A DNA stretch of 6,012 bases, taken from assembly GCA_005893185.1 (NCBI GenBank), contig VBOS01000057.1, forward strand, positions 1 through 6,012. The letters are read 5' to 3'. This document shows positions 1-6,012 of this stretch, piece by piece (position 1 is the stretch's first letter; every line of letters begins with the position of its first letter). The position numbers were made by a program, and so were the translations under genes. The notes below the pieces were generated by a model, which made no database searches, had not been told where the DNA came from, and saw only the letters and a list, made by a program, of their open reading frames with translations. Origin of the DNA: Candidatus Eiseniibacteriota bacterium (GTDB taxonomy: Bacteria > Eisenbacteria > RBG-16-71-46).

Positions 1-881
1 CCGCACGCGCCGGCCTCCACCACCGTCAGCCCCCAGCCCTCCTTGGGCGAGGGCTGCACCAGCAGCCACGCCTCGCGCAACCGTCGCAGCTTCTCGGCCG
101 GCGGCAGGAACCCCGCGAACTCGACCGCTTGCCCGACCCCCAGGTGATCCGCCGCGCGCCGCAGCGCCGGCAGGTGCGGGCCGTCGCCTACGACCACGAG
201 CCGCGCGCCGGGCACGCGCGCCAGCACGCCCGGCAGCGCCCGCATCACCCAGTCCACGCCCTTGTAGCGGCGCACGCGCCCGATGTAGAGGATGGTCGGA
301 CGTTCGCTCTTCCCCACCGCCGGATCCGGGCGGTAGCTCGCGTGATCGAGCCCGCAGTGGACGACCGCAACTCGCGCCGGCGGGATGCCGCGTCGAGCGA
401 GATCCGCCTGCGTGCTCTCCGAGATCGCGACGAAGCGCGAGCGACGATAGGCGGACGGGATCAAAGCCTCGAGCGTCACGACGACCAGCGCGATCGGCAG
501 CGGCGCCTCGCGGAACGCGGTCGAGCCGAACAGGTGCGGAACGATCACGGCGACCCGGGCCTTCGTCCACCAGGGCGTGAAGCACGGGATCTTGTTGATG
601 TCCTCGATCACGAGGTCCGGCGGCGGGGCGGAGAACTCGCGGCGCATCACCCCCGGAACCAGGGCGCCGAAGCTCCACCACGTGCCGCGCCGCACGATCC
701 GCATGCCGCGATGCTCGCTCTCGGGAGCGCCTCCCGGGAAGCCCGCAGCCAGCCAAGTCACGCGGTGCCCGCGCCGCACCGCCTCGAGCAGGACGTGCTC
801 GAGATGGAGCTCGGCCCCGCCGGCGTCGGGGTGCGCGGGATCGCGGAAGTTGACGGCCAGCACGTGAAGCGGGGCGCTCAT
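1..881 (-). CDS. GT4-family glycosyltransferase, partial (C-terminus beyond left edge)
   Basis: This is probably a retaining GT-B glycosyltransferase of the GT4 type, which moves a sugar from a nucleotide-sugar donor to an unidentified acceptor. The visible 293 residues begin MSAPLHVLAVNFRDP. The N-terminal domain has the acceptor-side glycine loop DAGGAE (residues 19-24). The C-terminal donor domain follows: VVHCGLD (173-179), LYIGRVRRYKGVD (198-210) with the conserved Arg and Lys, VVVGDGP (229-235), FAGFLP (255-260), and the E-x7-E signature in EGWGLTVVEAGAC (Glu281 and Glu289). Family members are usually 350-400 residues, so roughly the last 80-100 are missing. The ATG overlaps the methyltransferase stop as ATGA and has only a weak ribosome-binding site, suggesting translational coupling. 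The family is clear; donor and acceptor cannot be read from the sequence. The neighbouring methyltransferase hints at glycan or natural-product decoration, which is inference. Confidence 0.9.
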   Translation of the reverse strand, partial: MSAPLHVLAVNFRDPAHPDAGGAELHLEHVLLEAVRRGHRVTWLAAGFPGGAPESEHRGMRIVRRGTWWSFGALVPGVMRREFSAPPPDLVIEDINKIPCFTPWWTKARVAVIVPHLFGSTAFREAPLPIALVVVTLEALIPSAYRRSRFVAISESTQADLARRGIPPARVAVVHCGLDHASYRPDPAVGKSERPTILYIGRVRRYKGVDWVMRALPGVLARVPGARLVVVGDGPHLPALRRAADHLGVGQAVEFAGFLPPAEKLRRLREAWLLVQPSPKEGWGLTVVEAGAC

Positions 882-1687
882 GGCTTCTCGCCCACCGTGC
901 CGATCACGTGGCAGGTGTAGAGCGCGGCCCGATGCCGCAGCGCGCGCGCGCGCAAGCGGTCCCACAGCGCCTGCCACCATGCAGGACCGCGCGGCTCGAG
1001 CGGAAGCGTGATCTTCACTCCCCGCTTCAGGACCTCGCGCGCCACGCGGTACCACAGTCCGGGCACCATCCATTCGCCGTAGGTCCGCCGCACGGCGAGC
1101 CCGGCCGCAGCGACCTCGCGCTCGAGCTCGGCCGGCGTGAACTGCCGCTCCCAGCCCGCGAACCAGCGGTCGAGCGCGATCAGGAGCTGCTTCATCAGGG
1201 TATAGGGATGGAAGGTCTGGGGCACGTCCACGATCATCCGGCCGCCGCGGCCGGTCACGCGCGCGCACTCGCGGAGCAGGGGCCTGGGATCGCGGAAATG
1301 CTCGAGCAGCCCCTGGTGGAACACCACATCGAACGCGCCCTCGCGGAACGGCATGGCGAGGGCGTCCGCGCGCACGAGCGCGACCCTCTGCCCCTGATCG
1401 CGCGCCTGGCGCGCGACCAGCTCGAGCGACATCGGCGCGTAGTCCACGACCACCGCCGTTGCGCCCGCCCGCGCAAGCGCCAGCGTGTCGCGTCCCGAGC
1501 CCGCGCCCACCTCGAGCACGCGGTGGCCCTTCACCGGACCCTCGTGCTGGATCTCGCGCGCCAGCCGGCCGCCTGTGGAATACGTCTGCTCGAGGTTGGC
1601 GTGCGAGCGCCAGTACGACTCCCAGTGGTCGAGGGTGGAGACGCGCCGCGGGGCGCTCGCGCGATCCATCCCGCCGCCCTGGCTCAA
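878..1687 (-). CDS. class I SAM-dependent methyltransferase
   Basis: This is predicted to transfer a methyl group from S-adenosylmethionine to an unknown substrate. It has the Rossmann-type order of motifs: motif I VLEVGAGSGRDT (residues 57-68), acidic residue Asp82 in VVVDYAP after the second strand, ADALAMPF (107-114) with Asp108 near the adenine, and the FDVVFHQGLLEHFRDP strand/loop (119-134) typical of Methyltransf_11 proteins. The last 60 residues are rich in Trp and Arg and may shape the substrate site. No signal peptide or membrane segment is evident. The start is uncertain. The TTG at 1687 lies one base after the phosphoesterase stop and has GGGGGGAG four bases upstream. An ATG at 1669 would remove six residues and has a weaker site. 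The stop overlaps the next gene's ATG. Similar enzymes methylate quinones, sugars, lipids or small molecules, and the context does not choose among them. Confidence 0.88.
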   Translation of the reverse strand: MSQGGGMDRASAPRRVSTLDHWESYWRSHANLEQTYSTGGRLAREIQHEGPVKGHRVLEVGAGSGRDTLALARAGATAVVVDYAPMSLELVARQARDQGQRVALVRADALAMPFREGAFDVVFHQGLLEHFRDPRPLLRECARVTGRGGRMIVDVPQTFHPYTLMKQLLIALDRWFAGWERQFTPAELEREVAAAGLAVRRTYGEWMVPGLWYRVAREVLKRGVKITLPLEPRGPAWWQALWDRLRARALRHRAALYTCHVIGTVGEKP

Positions 1688-1688
1688 C

Positions 1689-2414
1689 TCACTCCCCCCA
1701 CTGGAGCCGCTCGGCCAGGAACGAGGGCAGTCCGGCCGCGAGGATGCGGCGCATCGCGCCGTCCACGTCGTACTCCAGCCGCATGTTCCGGATGACCCCC
1801 GCCCGCTCGTCGTAGAGCGCGTAGCACGCCCGCGGATCCCCGTCGCGCGGCTGCCCGACGCTGCCCACGGTCACGAGGTAGCGGTGCCCAGGCTCGATCG
1901 TGATCTCGTCGGAGCGGAGGAAGATCGCATCGCCCTCCTCCCAGTCGAACGCGCACGGGAAGTGCGAGTGCCCGATGAAGCACACGCGCTCCTCGAACCC
2001 GCCGAACTCGACGAGCGCGTCGCGGACCGACAACACGTAGCGCCAAGCTGCGGGCGCCCGCGGCGTGGCGTGCACCAGCCGCGCCCCGCGCCACGTCCGG
2101 TCGTAGGGCAGCGATTCGAGCCATGCGCGGTTGCCGGGGGTGAGGGCGGCGCCGGTCCAGCGCGCGGCGGCCGCAGCGTCCTCGTGGAAGCCGCGGAGCG
2201 CGAGCTTCCCGATCGCCGCCAAGTCGTGGTTGCCGATCACGGCCTCCTCGAGGCGAGGCTTCAGCCTCTCGATGCATTCGTTCGGCGATGCGCCGTAGCC
2301 GACGAAGTCGCCGAGGCAAACGACGCTGGCCGGCTTCACGCGGTCGAGATCGGCCAGCACGGCTTCGAGGGCCTCGAGGTTCCCATGGAGGTCGGAGAGG
2401 ATCGCATGCACCAT
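1689..2414 (-). CDS. calcineurin-like metallophosphoesterase (YfcE/MJ0936-like)
   Basis: This is a 241-residue cytosolic phosphoesterase of the compact bacterial/archaeal type, which uses a two-metal centre to cleave phosphomono- or diesters. The full metal-ligand set is visible in order: SDLHGN (residues 7-12, Asp8 and His10), GDFVGYG (35-41, Asp36), GNHD (61-64, Asn62 and His63), VHATP (114-118, His115) and GHSHFP (148-153, His149 and His151). A GSVGQPRDGDPRACYAL block (184-200), typical of this subgroup, follows. Its length is normal for the family. The ATG lies eight bases beyond the nusB stop, with AGGA, partly formed by that stop codon, six bases upstream. Members have been linked to diverse nucleotide or phosphodiester substrates, and the substrate here cannot be deduced. 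Its position behind nusB suggests only co-transcription. Confidence 0.92.
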   Translation of the reverse strand: MVHAILSDLHGNLEALEAVLADLDRVKPASVVCLGDFVGYGASPNECIERLKPRLEEAVIGNHDLAAIGKLALRGFHEDAAAAARWTGAALTPGNRAWLESLPYDRTWRGARLVHATPRAPAAWRYVLSVRDALVEFGGFEERVCFIGHSHFPCAFDWEEGDAIFLRSDEITIEPGHRYLVTVGSVGQPRDGDPRACYALYDERAGVIRNMRLEYDVDGAMRRILAAGLPSFLAERLQWGE

Positions 2415-2422
2415 CGAACGTC

Positions 2423-2854
2423 CTAGAATTCCCCGGGGCGGAGGAGCTTCGCTGCGCGGTCGAGCACGCCGTTCACGAACCTCCCGGAATCCGCGGCCCC
2501 GAACCGCTTCGCGATCTCGATGGCCTCGTCCAGGACGACGCGCGCCGGCGTGCCGGGCCGAGCGATCAGCTCGGCGACCGCCGCGCGCAGCACGGCGCGG
2601 TCGGTGGCCGCCAGGCGATCGAGCGTCCAGTTCTCCGCCGCCCCGCGCAGGATCTCGTCCACTTCGTCCCCGCGCTTGTCCAGGGTCGCGATCACGTCCC
2701 CGACCAGCGCGCATGCGTCGTGCCCCGGCCGCTCCTCCTCCCTCCGGAGCTCCCAGGCCTCGATCAGCGTGCCGCCTGCGACGTCGGCCTGGAAGATCAC
2801 GCGGAACGCGAGCTCGCGCGCGTGGCGCCGGGTCGCGCCGGCCGGTCGGCTCAC
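2423..2854 (-). CDS. nusB: transcription antitermination factor NusB
   Basis: NusB pairs with NusE (ribosomal protein S10) and binds boxA RNA to support antitermination, mainly in rRNA operons. The 143-residue length is typical for this all-helical protein. The N-terminal basic helix RRHARELAFRVIFQADV (residues 9-25) matches the Arg-rich RNA-binding start of the family. The C-terminal half has the conserved W-x-L-DRLAATDRAVLRAAVAEL block, then PGTPARVVLDEAIEIAKRFG and DSGRFVNGVLDR. The GTG start overlaps the ribH stop as GTGA. No Shine-Dalgarno sequence is visible just upstream, so translation probably depends on ribosomes finishing ribH. Placement directly after ribH is the usual arrangement in many bacteria. 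The assignment is secure. Confidence 0.97.
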   Translation of the reverse strand: MSRPAGATRRHARELAFRVIFQADVAGGTLIEAWELRREEERPGHDACALVGDVIATLDKRGDEVDEILRGAAENWTLDRLAATDRAVLRAAVAELIARPGTPARVVLDEAIEIAKRFGAADSGRFVNGVLDRAAKLLRPGEF

Positions 2855-3321
2855 GGACGGACCCGGGCGCGGGCGAGCCCCGCCATCTGGATCGCAGCCA
2901 GCGCGACATCTGCGCCGCGGTTGCCCAGCGCGCCCCCGGTACGCGCCGCCGCCTGGTCCGCGTCGTTCACGGCCAGCACGCCGTTCAGGACCGGCACCGA
3001 TCGATCGAGCGCGACGCGCATCAAGCCGTGCGTCGCGGCATCTGCCACCAGCCGGAAATGCTCGGTCCCGCCGCGGATCAGGACGCCGAACGCCAGCACG
3101 GCGTCGAAGCGCCCGCTCTCAGCCGCCCAATTGCAGACGAGCGGCAGCTCGAACGAGCCGGGCACCCACCACACCTCGAGATCCTGGTCTGCCGCGCCGC
3201 TCCGGCCCAGCACATCGAGCGCTCCGTCCACGAGTCGACGCACGTGGGCCTCGTTGAAGCGCGCGGCCACCAGGCAGAACCGGTGGCCACGCGCGTCGTG
3301 GGCGGGCCTCTGCTCGCGCAC
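2851..3321 (-). CDS. ribH: 6,7-dimethyl-8-ribityllumazine synthase
   Basis: Lumazine synthase condenses 5-amino-6-ribitylaminouracil with 3,4-dihydroxy-2-butanone 4-phosphate, the penultimate step of riboflavin synthesis. The 156 residues match the family's normal length. Visible motifs are ARFNE (residues 20-24, pyrimidine site), VPGSFELP (53-60), IRGGTEHF (82-89) with the catalytic-type His88, and RTGGALGNRGADVALAAIQMA (127-147) with the phosphate-binding Arg127. I chose the GTG at 3321 because GGGGGAG lies eight bases upstream. A second GTG at 3327 overlaps the ribBA stop as GTGA, but its spacing to the same site is only two bases; it would add two residues. The protein usually forms pentamers or 60-mer capsids that can enclose riboflavin synthase, which matters because ribE here is frameshifted. 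The assignment is secure. Confidence 0.96.
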   Translation of the reverse strand: MREQRPAHDARGHRFCLVAARFNEAHVRRLVDGALDVLGRSGAADQDLEVWWVPGSFELPLVCNWAAESGRFDAVLAFGVLIRGGTEHFRLVADAATHGLMRVALDRSVPVLNGVLAVNDADQAAARTGGALGNRGADVALAAIQMAGLARARVRP

Positions 3322-3323
3322 CG

Positions 3324-4745
3324 TCACGTCTCCCCCAGCCTGAGGTCGAGGAGGTGGCCGAGCTTGTCGCGCTTGGTCGCGAGGTAGCGCCGGTTGTAGC
3401 GGGTCGGAGGGACGTGGATCGGCACGCGGCGGCGGATGGTGAGACCGTGGGCCTCGAGCCCCACGATCTTCCGCGGGTTGTTGGTGAGGAGGTCGATCTC
3501 GCGCACGCCGAGATCCACGAGGATCTGCGCGCCGATGCCGTAGTCCCGGAGATCGGGCGGGTAGCCGAGCTTGAGGTTGGCCTCGACGGTATCGAGCCCG
3601 CGGTCCTGGAGCGCGTAGGCCTTGAGCTTCGCGAGCAGCCCGATCCCGCGCCCTTCCTGGCGCAGGTAGAGGAACACGCCACGCCCTCGCTTCGCGATCG
3701 CGCGCAGCGCCGCGCGCATCTGGGACCCGCAGTCGCAGCGCAGAGAGCCGAACACGTCGCCTGTGAGGCACTGCGAGTGCACGCGGGTGAGCACAGCCCC
3801 GCCGCCCGCGATGCGGCCGCGCACCAGCGCAACGTGGTGATCCCCTTCGAGCTTGCTCTGGTAGAGGTGGAGCGTGAACTGCCCGTCCGGCGTGGGCAGA
3901 GGCACGGTGACCAGGCGCCGCACCAGCATCTCGCGCCGGCGGCGGAACGCGATCAGGTCGCGGATGGTGAGGATGCCGAGCCGGTGCTGGCGGGCGAAGC
4001 GCGTGAGCTCGGGCATGCGCGCCATCCGCCCGTCCTCCGACAGAATCTCGCACAGCGCTCCCACGGGCCTTAGCCGGGCGAGCGCGCACAGGTCGGGCGC
4101 GGCCTCGGAGTGGCCGGCGCGCCGCATCACGCCGCCCGGGACCGCCCGCAGCGGAAAGATGTGGCCGGGGCGCAGGAGATCCCGGGAGCGCGTGCGCGGG
4201 TTCGCGAGCGCCTTCAGCGTTCGAGCGCGGTCGAAGGCCGAAGTGCCGGTGGTGGTGCCGCGGCGTGCGTCCACCGACTCGGTGAAGGGCGTCCCGAACT
4301 TGGCGGTGTTGCGGGACACCATGAGCTTCAAGCCCAGGCGCTCGGCCCACTCCGCGGACATGGGCGCGCACAGGATGCCGCGCCCGTGCTTGAGCATGAA
4401 GTTCACGGTCTCGGGTGTCGCCTTCTCGGCGGCGCACACCAGGTCGCCCTCGTTCTCGCGCTCGGCATCGTCGACGACGACGATGATCTGTCCCGCCCGA
4501 ATCCGCCGCACCGCCTCGGGCACGGTGAGGAAAACGCCGCGCGCTGCGGCCCTCGCGGAACGCAGAGCCGGGCGCGCTGCACGGCCGGCCTGCGCTCGAT
4601 CCGAGCGGGCGCCCGTCTTGGCCGGACGCTCGAGCGCGCGCCCTCCGTGCGCCTCGGCGCCCGCGCCGTTGCCGGAGGGGCGCCCGTTCGCAGCGGGAAG
4701 ACGCAGCTTCTCCGCCCGAGCTCGCTGCCGGGTGACGCTGGTCAT
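3324..4745 (-). CDS. ribBA: bifunctional DHBP synthase / GTP cyclohydrolase II
   Basis: This enzyme supplies both riboflavin precursors. The RibB domain (residues about 71-275) converts ribulose 5-phosphate to 3,4-dihydroxy-2-butanone 4-phosphate. The RibA domain (about 278-473) opens GTP to the diaminopyrimidine. RibB motifs are DDAERENEGDLV (92-103), TPFTESVDARRGTTTG (152-167), RPGHIFPLR (192-200) and RAGHSEA (209-215), where Ser replaces the commoner Thr. RibA motifs are RVHSQCLTGD (321-330), LRCDCG (335-340), giving zinc ligands Cys326, Cys337 and Cys339, then LRQEGRGIGL (361-370), LLTNNPRK (419-426) and the NRRYLATKRDKLGHLL end. Both active sites look intact. The first 70 residues are an odd Arg/Ala/Gly-rich extension. 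The ATG is supported by GGGGAGG five bases upstream and overlaps the original ribE stop (ATGA). Because of the ribE frameshift, the ribE start is also in frame with this gene. Confidence 0.96.
   Translation of the reverse strand: MTSVTRQRARAEKLRLPAANGRPSGNGAGAEAHGGRALERPAKTGARSDRAQAGRAARPALRSARAAARGVFLTVPEAVRRIRAGQIIVVVDDAERENEGDLVCAAEKATPETVNFMLKHGRGILCAPMSAEWAERLGLKLMVSRNTAKFGTPFTESVDARRGTTTGTSAFDRARTLKALANPRTRSRDLLRPGHIFPLRAVPGGVMRRAGHSEAAPDLCALARLRPVGALCEILSEDGRMARMPELTRFARQHRLGILTIRDLIAFRRRREMLVRRLVTVPLPTPDGQFTLHLYQSKLEGDHHVALVRGRIAGGGAVLTRVHSQCLTGDVFGSLRCDCGSQMRAALRAIAKRGRGVFLYLRQEGRGIGLLAKLKAYALQDRGLDTVEANLKLGYPPDLRDYGIGAQILVDLGVREIDLLTNNPRKIVGLEAHGLTIRRRVPIHVPPTRYNRRYLATKRDKLGHLLDLRLGET
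3330..3336 (-). promoter_or_regulatory. ribosome-binding site deciding the ribH start
   Basis: GGGGGAG on the minus strand sits eight bases before the GTG at 3321 but only two before the GTG at 3327. It therefore favours the later GTG as the lumazine synthase start. It lies in the last codons of ribBA. Confidence 0.65.
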
Positions 4746-4749
4746 CGCG

Positions 4750-4757
4750 CCCTCCCC
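4750..4757 (-). promoter_or_regulatory. ribosome-binding site deciding the ribBA start
   Basis: GGGGAGGG on the minus strand, with its GGAGG core five bases before the ATG at 4745, argues that RibBA really starts here and carries its long N-terminal extension. No ATG, GTG or TTG is seen right at the start of the conserved domain (residue 71). Confidence 0.75.
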
Positions 4758-4956
4758 GGCACACCCGCATCTTCGAGCAGCCGCGCGAGGTAGCGCGCAA
4801 CTAGGTCCACCTCGAGGTTGACGCGCGTGCCCGGCGCGTACGCGCCAGCGACCGTCGCACGCAGCGTGTGCGGGATGAGCGCGATCTCGCATGCCGTGCC
4901 GTCCGCCGCTGCGACCGTGAGGCTCACGCCGTCGACCGCCAGCGACCCCTTCTCGG

Positions 4957-4970
4957 CCACGAACCACGAA
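4957..4970. repeat. exact 7-bp tandem duplication inside ribE
   Basis: The plus strand shows CCACGAA twice back to back (4957-4963 and 4964-4970), which is TTCGTGG twice in the coding direction. The match does not extend on either side, so it is exactly two copies. Seven is not a multiple of three, and this is exactly where the reading frame of riboflavin synthase changes. One copy gives the expected codons for Arg-Phe-Val-Ala-Glu-Lys. Such a direct repeat is the usual product of slipped-strand duplication. Confidence 0.97.
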
Positions 4971-5376
4971 GCGCGGCAATCCGGCGGGCAGCGCGAGCGC
5001 GATGCGCCGGCCGTCGCCCTCGTCGGAGACGGCGCGCACCTCTCCCACCCCATCCACGTGGCCCTGCACCAGGTGGCCTCCGATGCGCTGATCGAGCTTG
5101 AGCGCGCGCTCGAGATTCACGGCATCGCCCTCGCGCCACGCCCCGAGCGTTGTGCGGCTCAAGGTCTCGGGCACAGCTTCGACCGCGAAGCGCCCGGGCT
5201 CGACCGCGACCGCTGTGAGGCAGCAGCCACTCACCGAGATGCTGTCCCCGACGCGCGCGTCCTCGAGCACGCGCCGCGCCGCGATCCAGAGGCGGCGCCC
5301 GGCGAGCCCCGGCGACGGCGCGCGCTCCTCGATCCGCGCCACGCGGCCGACCTCTTCCACGATCCCACTGAACACG

Positions 5377-6012
5377 TCAAATCCTCCCCAGCTCGACGAG
5401 GAGATAGGCGTCCTCGCCGCATCGCCGCTGCTCCACGATCCGTCCGCGCCGCGCGCGGGCGAGGGCCGGGACTCCAAGCGACCCGCACCACCCGAGGCCC
5501 CCTGCGCCCAACACGCGCGGCGCAGCGTAGATCGCGAGCCGATCCACCAGCCCGGCCTTGAGCCACGATGTGCCGAGCGTGGCCCCGCCCTCGAGCAGCA
5601 CCTCATGGCACCCGGCCGCCACGAGCCTCCGCGCCAGCGCGCGCGGGGACACGTGCCCGCCTGCGAGCGGCAGCCGCCAGACGCCGACCCCGCGCGCCTC
5701 CAGGAATTTCCGGCGCGCCAGCTGCGCCCTAAGCCCGCACGCAACGATGGTACCGCGGCCGAGGGCCGGACCGAACAGCCGGAGCCCGGGCGGCGAAGCG
5801 AGACGCGTGTCGCACACCACCCTCAGCGGCTGCGGCCCGCCGCGCCTGCCATGCCGCACCGTGAGTCGGGGGTCGTCCGAGCGAGCTGTGCCCGACCCGA
5901 TCAGAACGGCATCCGACGCAGCTCGCAGCCGATGGGCGTGGCGGCGCGCGGCCTCGCCCGTGATCCAGCGCGAGCGCCCGCGCCCGTCGGCGATCCGGCC
6001 GTCGAGCGTCAT
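5377..6012 (-). CDS. ribD: RibD reductase domain, partial (N-terminal deaminase domain beyond right edge)
   Basis: RibD deaminates the diaminopyrimidine from GTP cyclohydrolase II and then reduces its ribosyl side chain to ribityl with NADPH. Only the reductase domain (211 residues) is inside the window. Motifs are TLDGRIA (residues 2-8), SRWITGEAAR (14-23), LRAASDAVLIGSGTARSDDPRLTVR (29-53, the core of the substrate/NADPH pocket), QPLRVVCDTRL (61-71) and LLEGGATLGTSWL (139-151) with DRLAIYAAPRVLG near the end. The Met at the very edge is probably internal, because RibD normally reads K-x-A-M-T-L-D-G here. The zinc deaminase motifs HAE and PCxxC should lie just outside. The stop is one base before the ribE start, so the two genes are almost certainly co-translated. 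A stand-alone reductase starting at this Met cannot be fully excluded but is unlikely. Confidence 0.93.
   Translation of the reverse strand: MTLDGRIADGRGRSRWITGEAARRHAHRLRAASDAVLIGSGTARSDDPRLTVRHGRRGGPQPLRVVCDTRLASPPGLRLFGPALGRGTIVACGLRAQLARRKFLEARGVGVWRLPLAGGHVSPRALARRLVAAGCHEVLLEGGATLGTSWLKAGLVDRLAIYAAPRVLGAGGLGWCGSLGVPALARARRGRIVEQRRCGEDAYLLVELGRI
5382..5389 (-). promoter_or_regulatory. ribosome-binding site deciding the ribE start
   Basis: GGGGAGGA on the minus strand, with its GGAGG core seven bases before the GTG at 5375, supports that GTG as the riboflavin synthase start. The protein then begins VFSGIVEE, matching the family's MFTGIVEE. The site lies within the last codons of ribD. 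Confidence 0.75.

Larger units (their letters stand above)
4742..5375 (-). pseudogene. ribE: riboflavin synthase alpha chain, frameshifted by a 7-bp duplication
   Basis: Riboflavin synthase converts two molecules of 6,7-dimethyl-8-ribityllumazine to riboflavin and a pyrimidine. The first barrel is intact from the GTG at 5375: VFSGIVEEVG, GDSISVSGCCLT, RTTLG, VNLERAL and GGHLVQGHVDGVGEV, ending at LPRFV near 4965. The second barrel continues in the +1 frame from about 4963: FVAEKGSLAVDGVSLTV, IPHTL and VNLEVDLVARYLARLL, stopping at 4742-4744. Removing one copy of the 7-bp repeat joins the halves without a seam (LPRFVAEKGSLAVDG) into 208 residues, the normal length. The start lies one base after the ribD stop with GGGGAGGA upstream (GGAGG spaced seven bases). 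As given, the protein loses its C-terminal lumazine-binding barrel and should be inactive, because the active site forms between the N barrel of one subunit and the C barrel of another. It may be a real mutation or a sequence error. Confidence 0.9.

Noticed and set aside
129..920. Plus-strand open frame opposite the glycosyltransferase
   Set aside because: The minus strand carries a continuous GT4 protein with all family motifs; the plus frame is Arg/His-rich without motifs.
2415..2422. Terminator or promoter between nusB and the phosphoesterase
   Set aside because: The gap is only 8 bases; there is no room for a hairpin with a T-run, and no promoter boxes are seen.
2288..3343. Long plus-strand open frame opposite the phosphoesterase, nusB and ribH
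   Set aside because: It is an Arg/Pro/Ala-rich, motif-free translation antisense to three clearly conserved genes. Such frames are common where G+C is high.
3874..4821. Long plus-strand open frame opposite ribBA
   Set aside because: It is antisense to conserved RibBA domains, has low-complexity Arg/Ser composition and no recognisable domain.
4957..4970. Programmed +1 ribosomal frameshifting in ribE
   Set aside because: A +1 slip would insert two extra residues (FVFVAEK), no rare-codon or stop-codon slippery site is present, and the exact 7-bp duplication explains the shift fully. I know of no family precedent for recoding here.
5373..6012. FMN riboswitch controlling the rib genes
   Set aside because: The right end is inside ribD coding sequence. 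Any riboswitch would be upstream of the operon, outside the window.
1..6012. CRISPR array, tRNA/rRNA, insertion sequence or attachment site
   Set aside because: The window is filled end to end by eight protein genes. I saw no spaced direct repeats, terminal inverted repeats or structured RNA.

Overview
The window is a gap-free stretch of GC-rich bacterial DNA (roughly 70% G+C by eye). All eight genes lie on the minus strand, so it reads from right to left. The order is ribD (3' part) - ribE (frameshifted) - ribBA - ribH - nusB - metallophosphoesterase - SAM methyltransferase - glycosyltransferase (5' part). The order ribD-ribE-ribBA-ribH-nusB is the classic riboflavin cluster of Deltaproteobacteria-like and related GC-rich phyla. 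The sequence does not settle the phylum. Nothing suggests a plasmid, phage or mobile element.

Right part (2851-6012): riboflavin biosynthesis. RibBA makes both precursors, from GTP and from ribulose 5-phosphate. RibD carries out the reduction and deamination steps on the GTP branch. RibH forms 6,7-dimethyl-8-ribityllumazine and RibE dismutates it to riboflavin. Middle part (1689-2854): the antitermination factor NusB and a calcineurin-like phosphoesterase. Left part (1-1687): a class I methyltransferase and a GT4-type glycosyltransferase, perhaps acting on a glycan or small molecule; this is a guess from family only.

Neighbouring genes overlap by four bases or are separated by at most 8 bases (19 if the later methyltransferase start is used). 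The window therefore looks like the inside of one translationally coupled operon. Its promoter and any FMN riboswitch would lie beyond the right edge. There is no non-coding stretch long enough to hold a terminator, RNA gene or repeat array.

The main anomaly is in ribE. An exact 7-bp tandem duplication (4957-4970) shifts the frame in the middle of an otherwise perfect riboflavin synthase. Removing one copy restores a 208-residue protein with canonical motifs. In the sequence as given, the shifted frame has no stop and runs in frame into ribBA, predicting a RibE-fragment/RibBA fusion. This is either a real loss-of-function allele, a variable slippage site, or a sequence/assembly error. I found no convincing new biological system.
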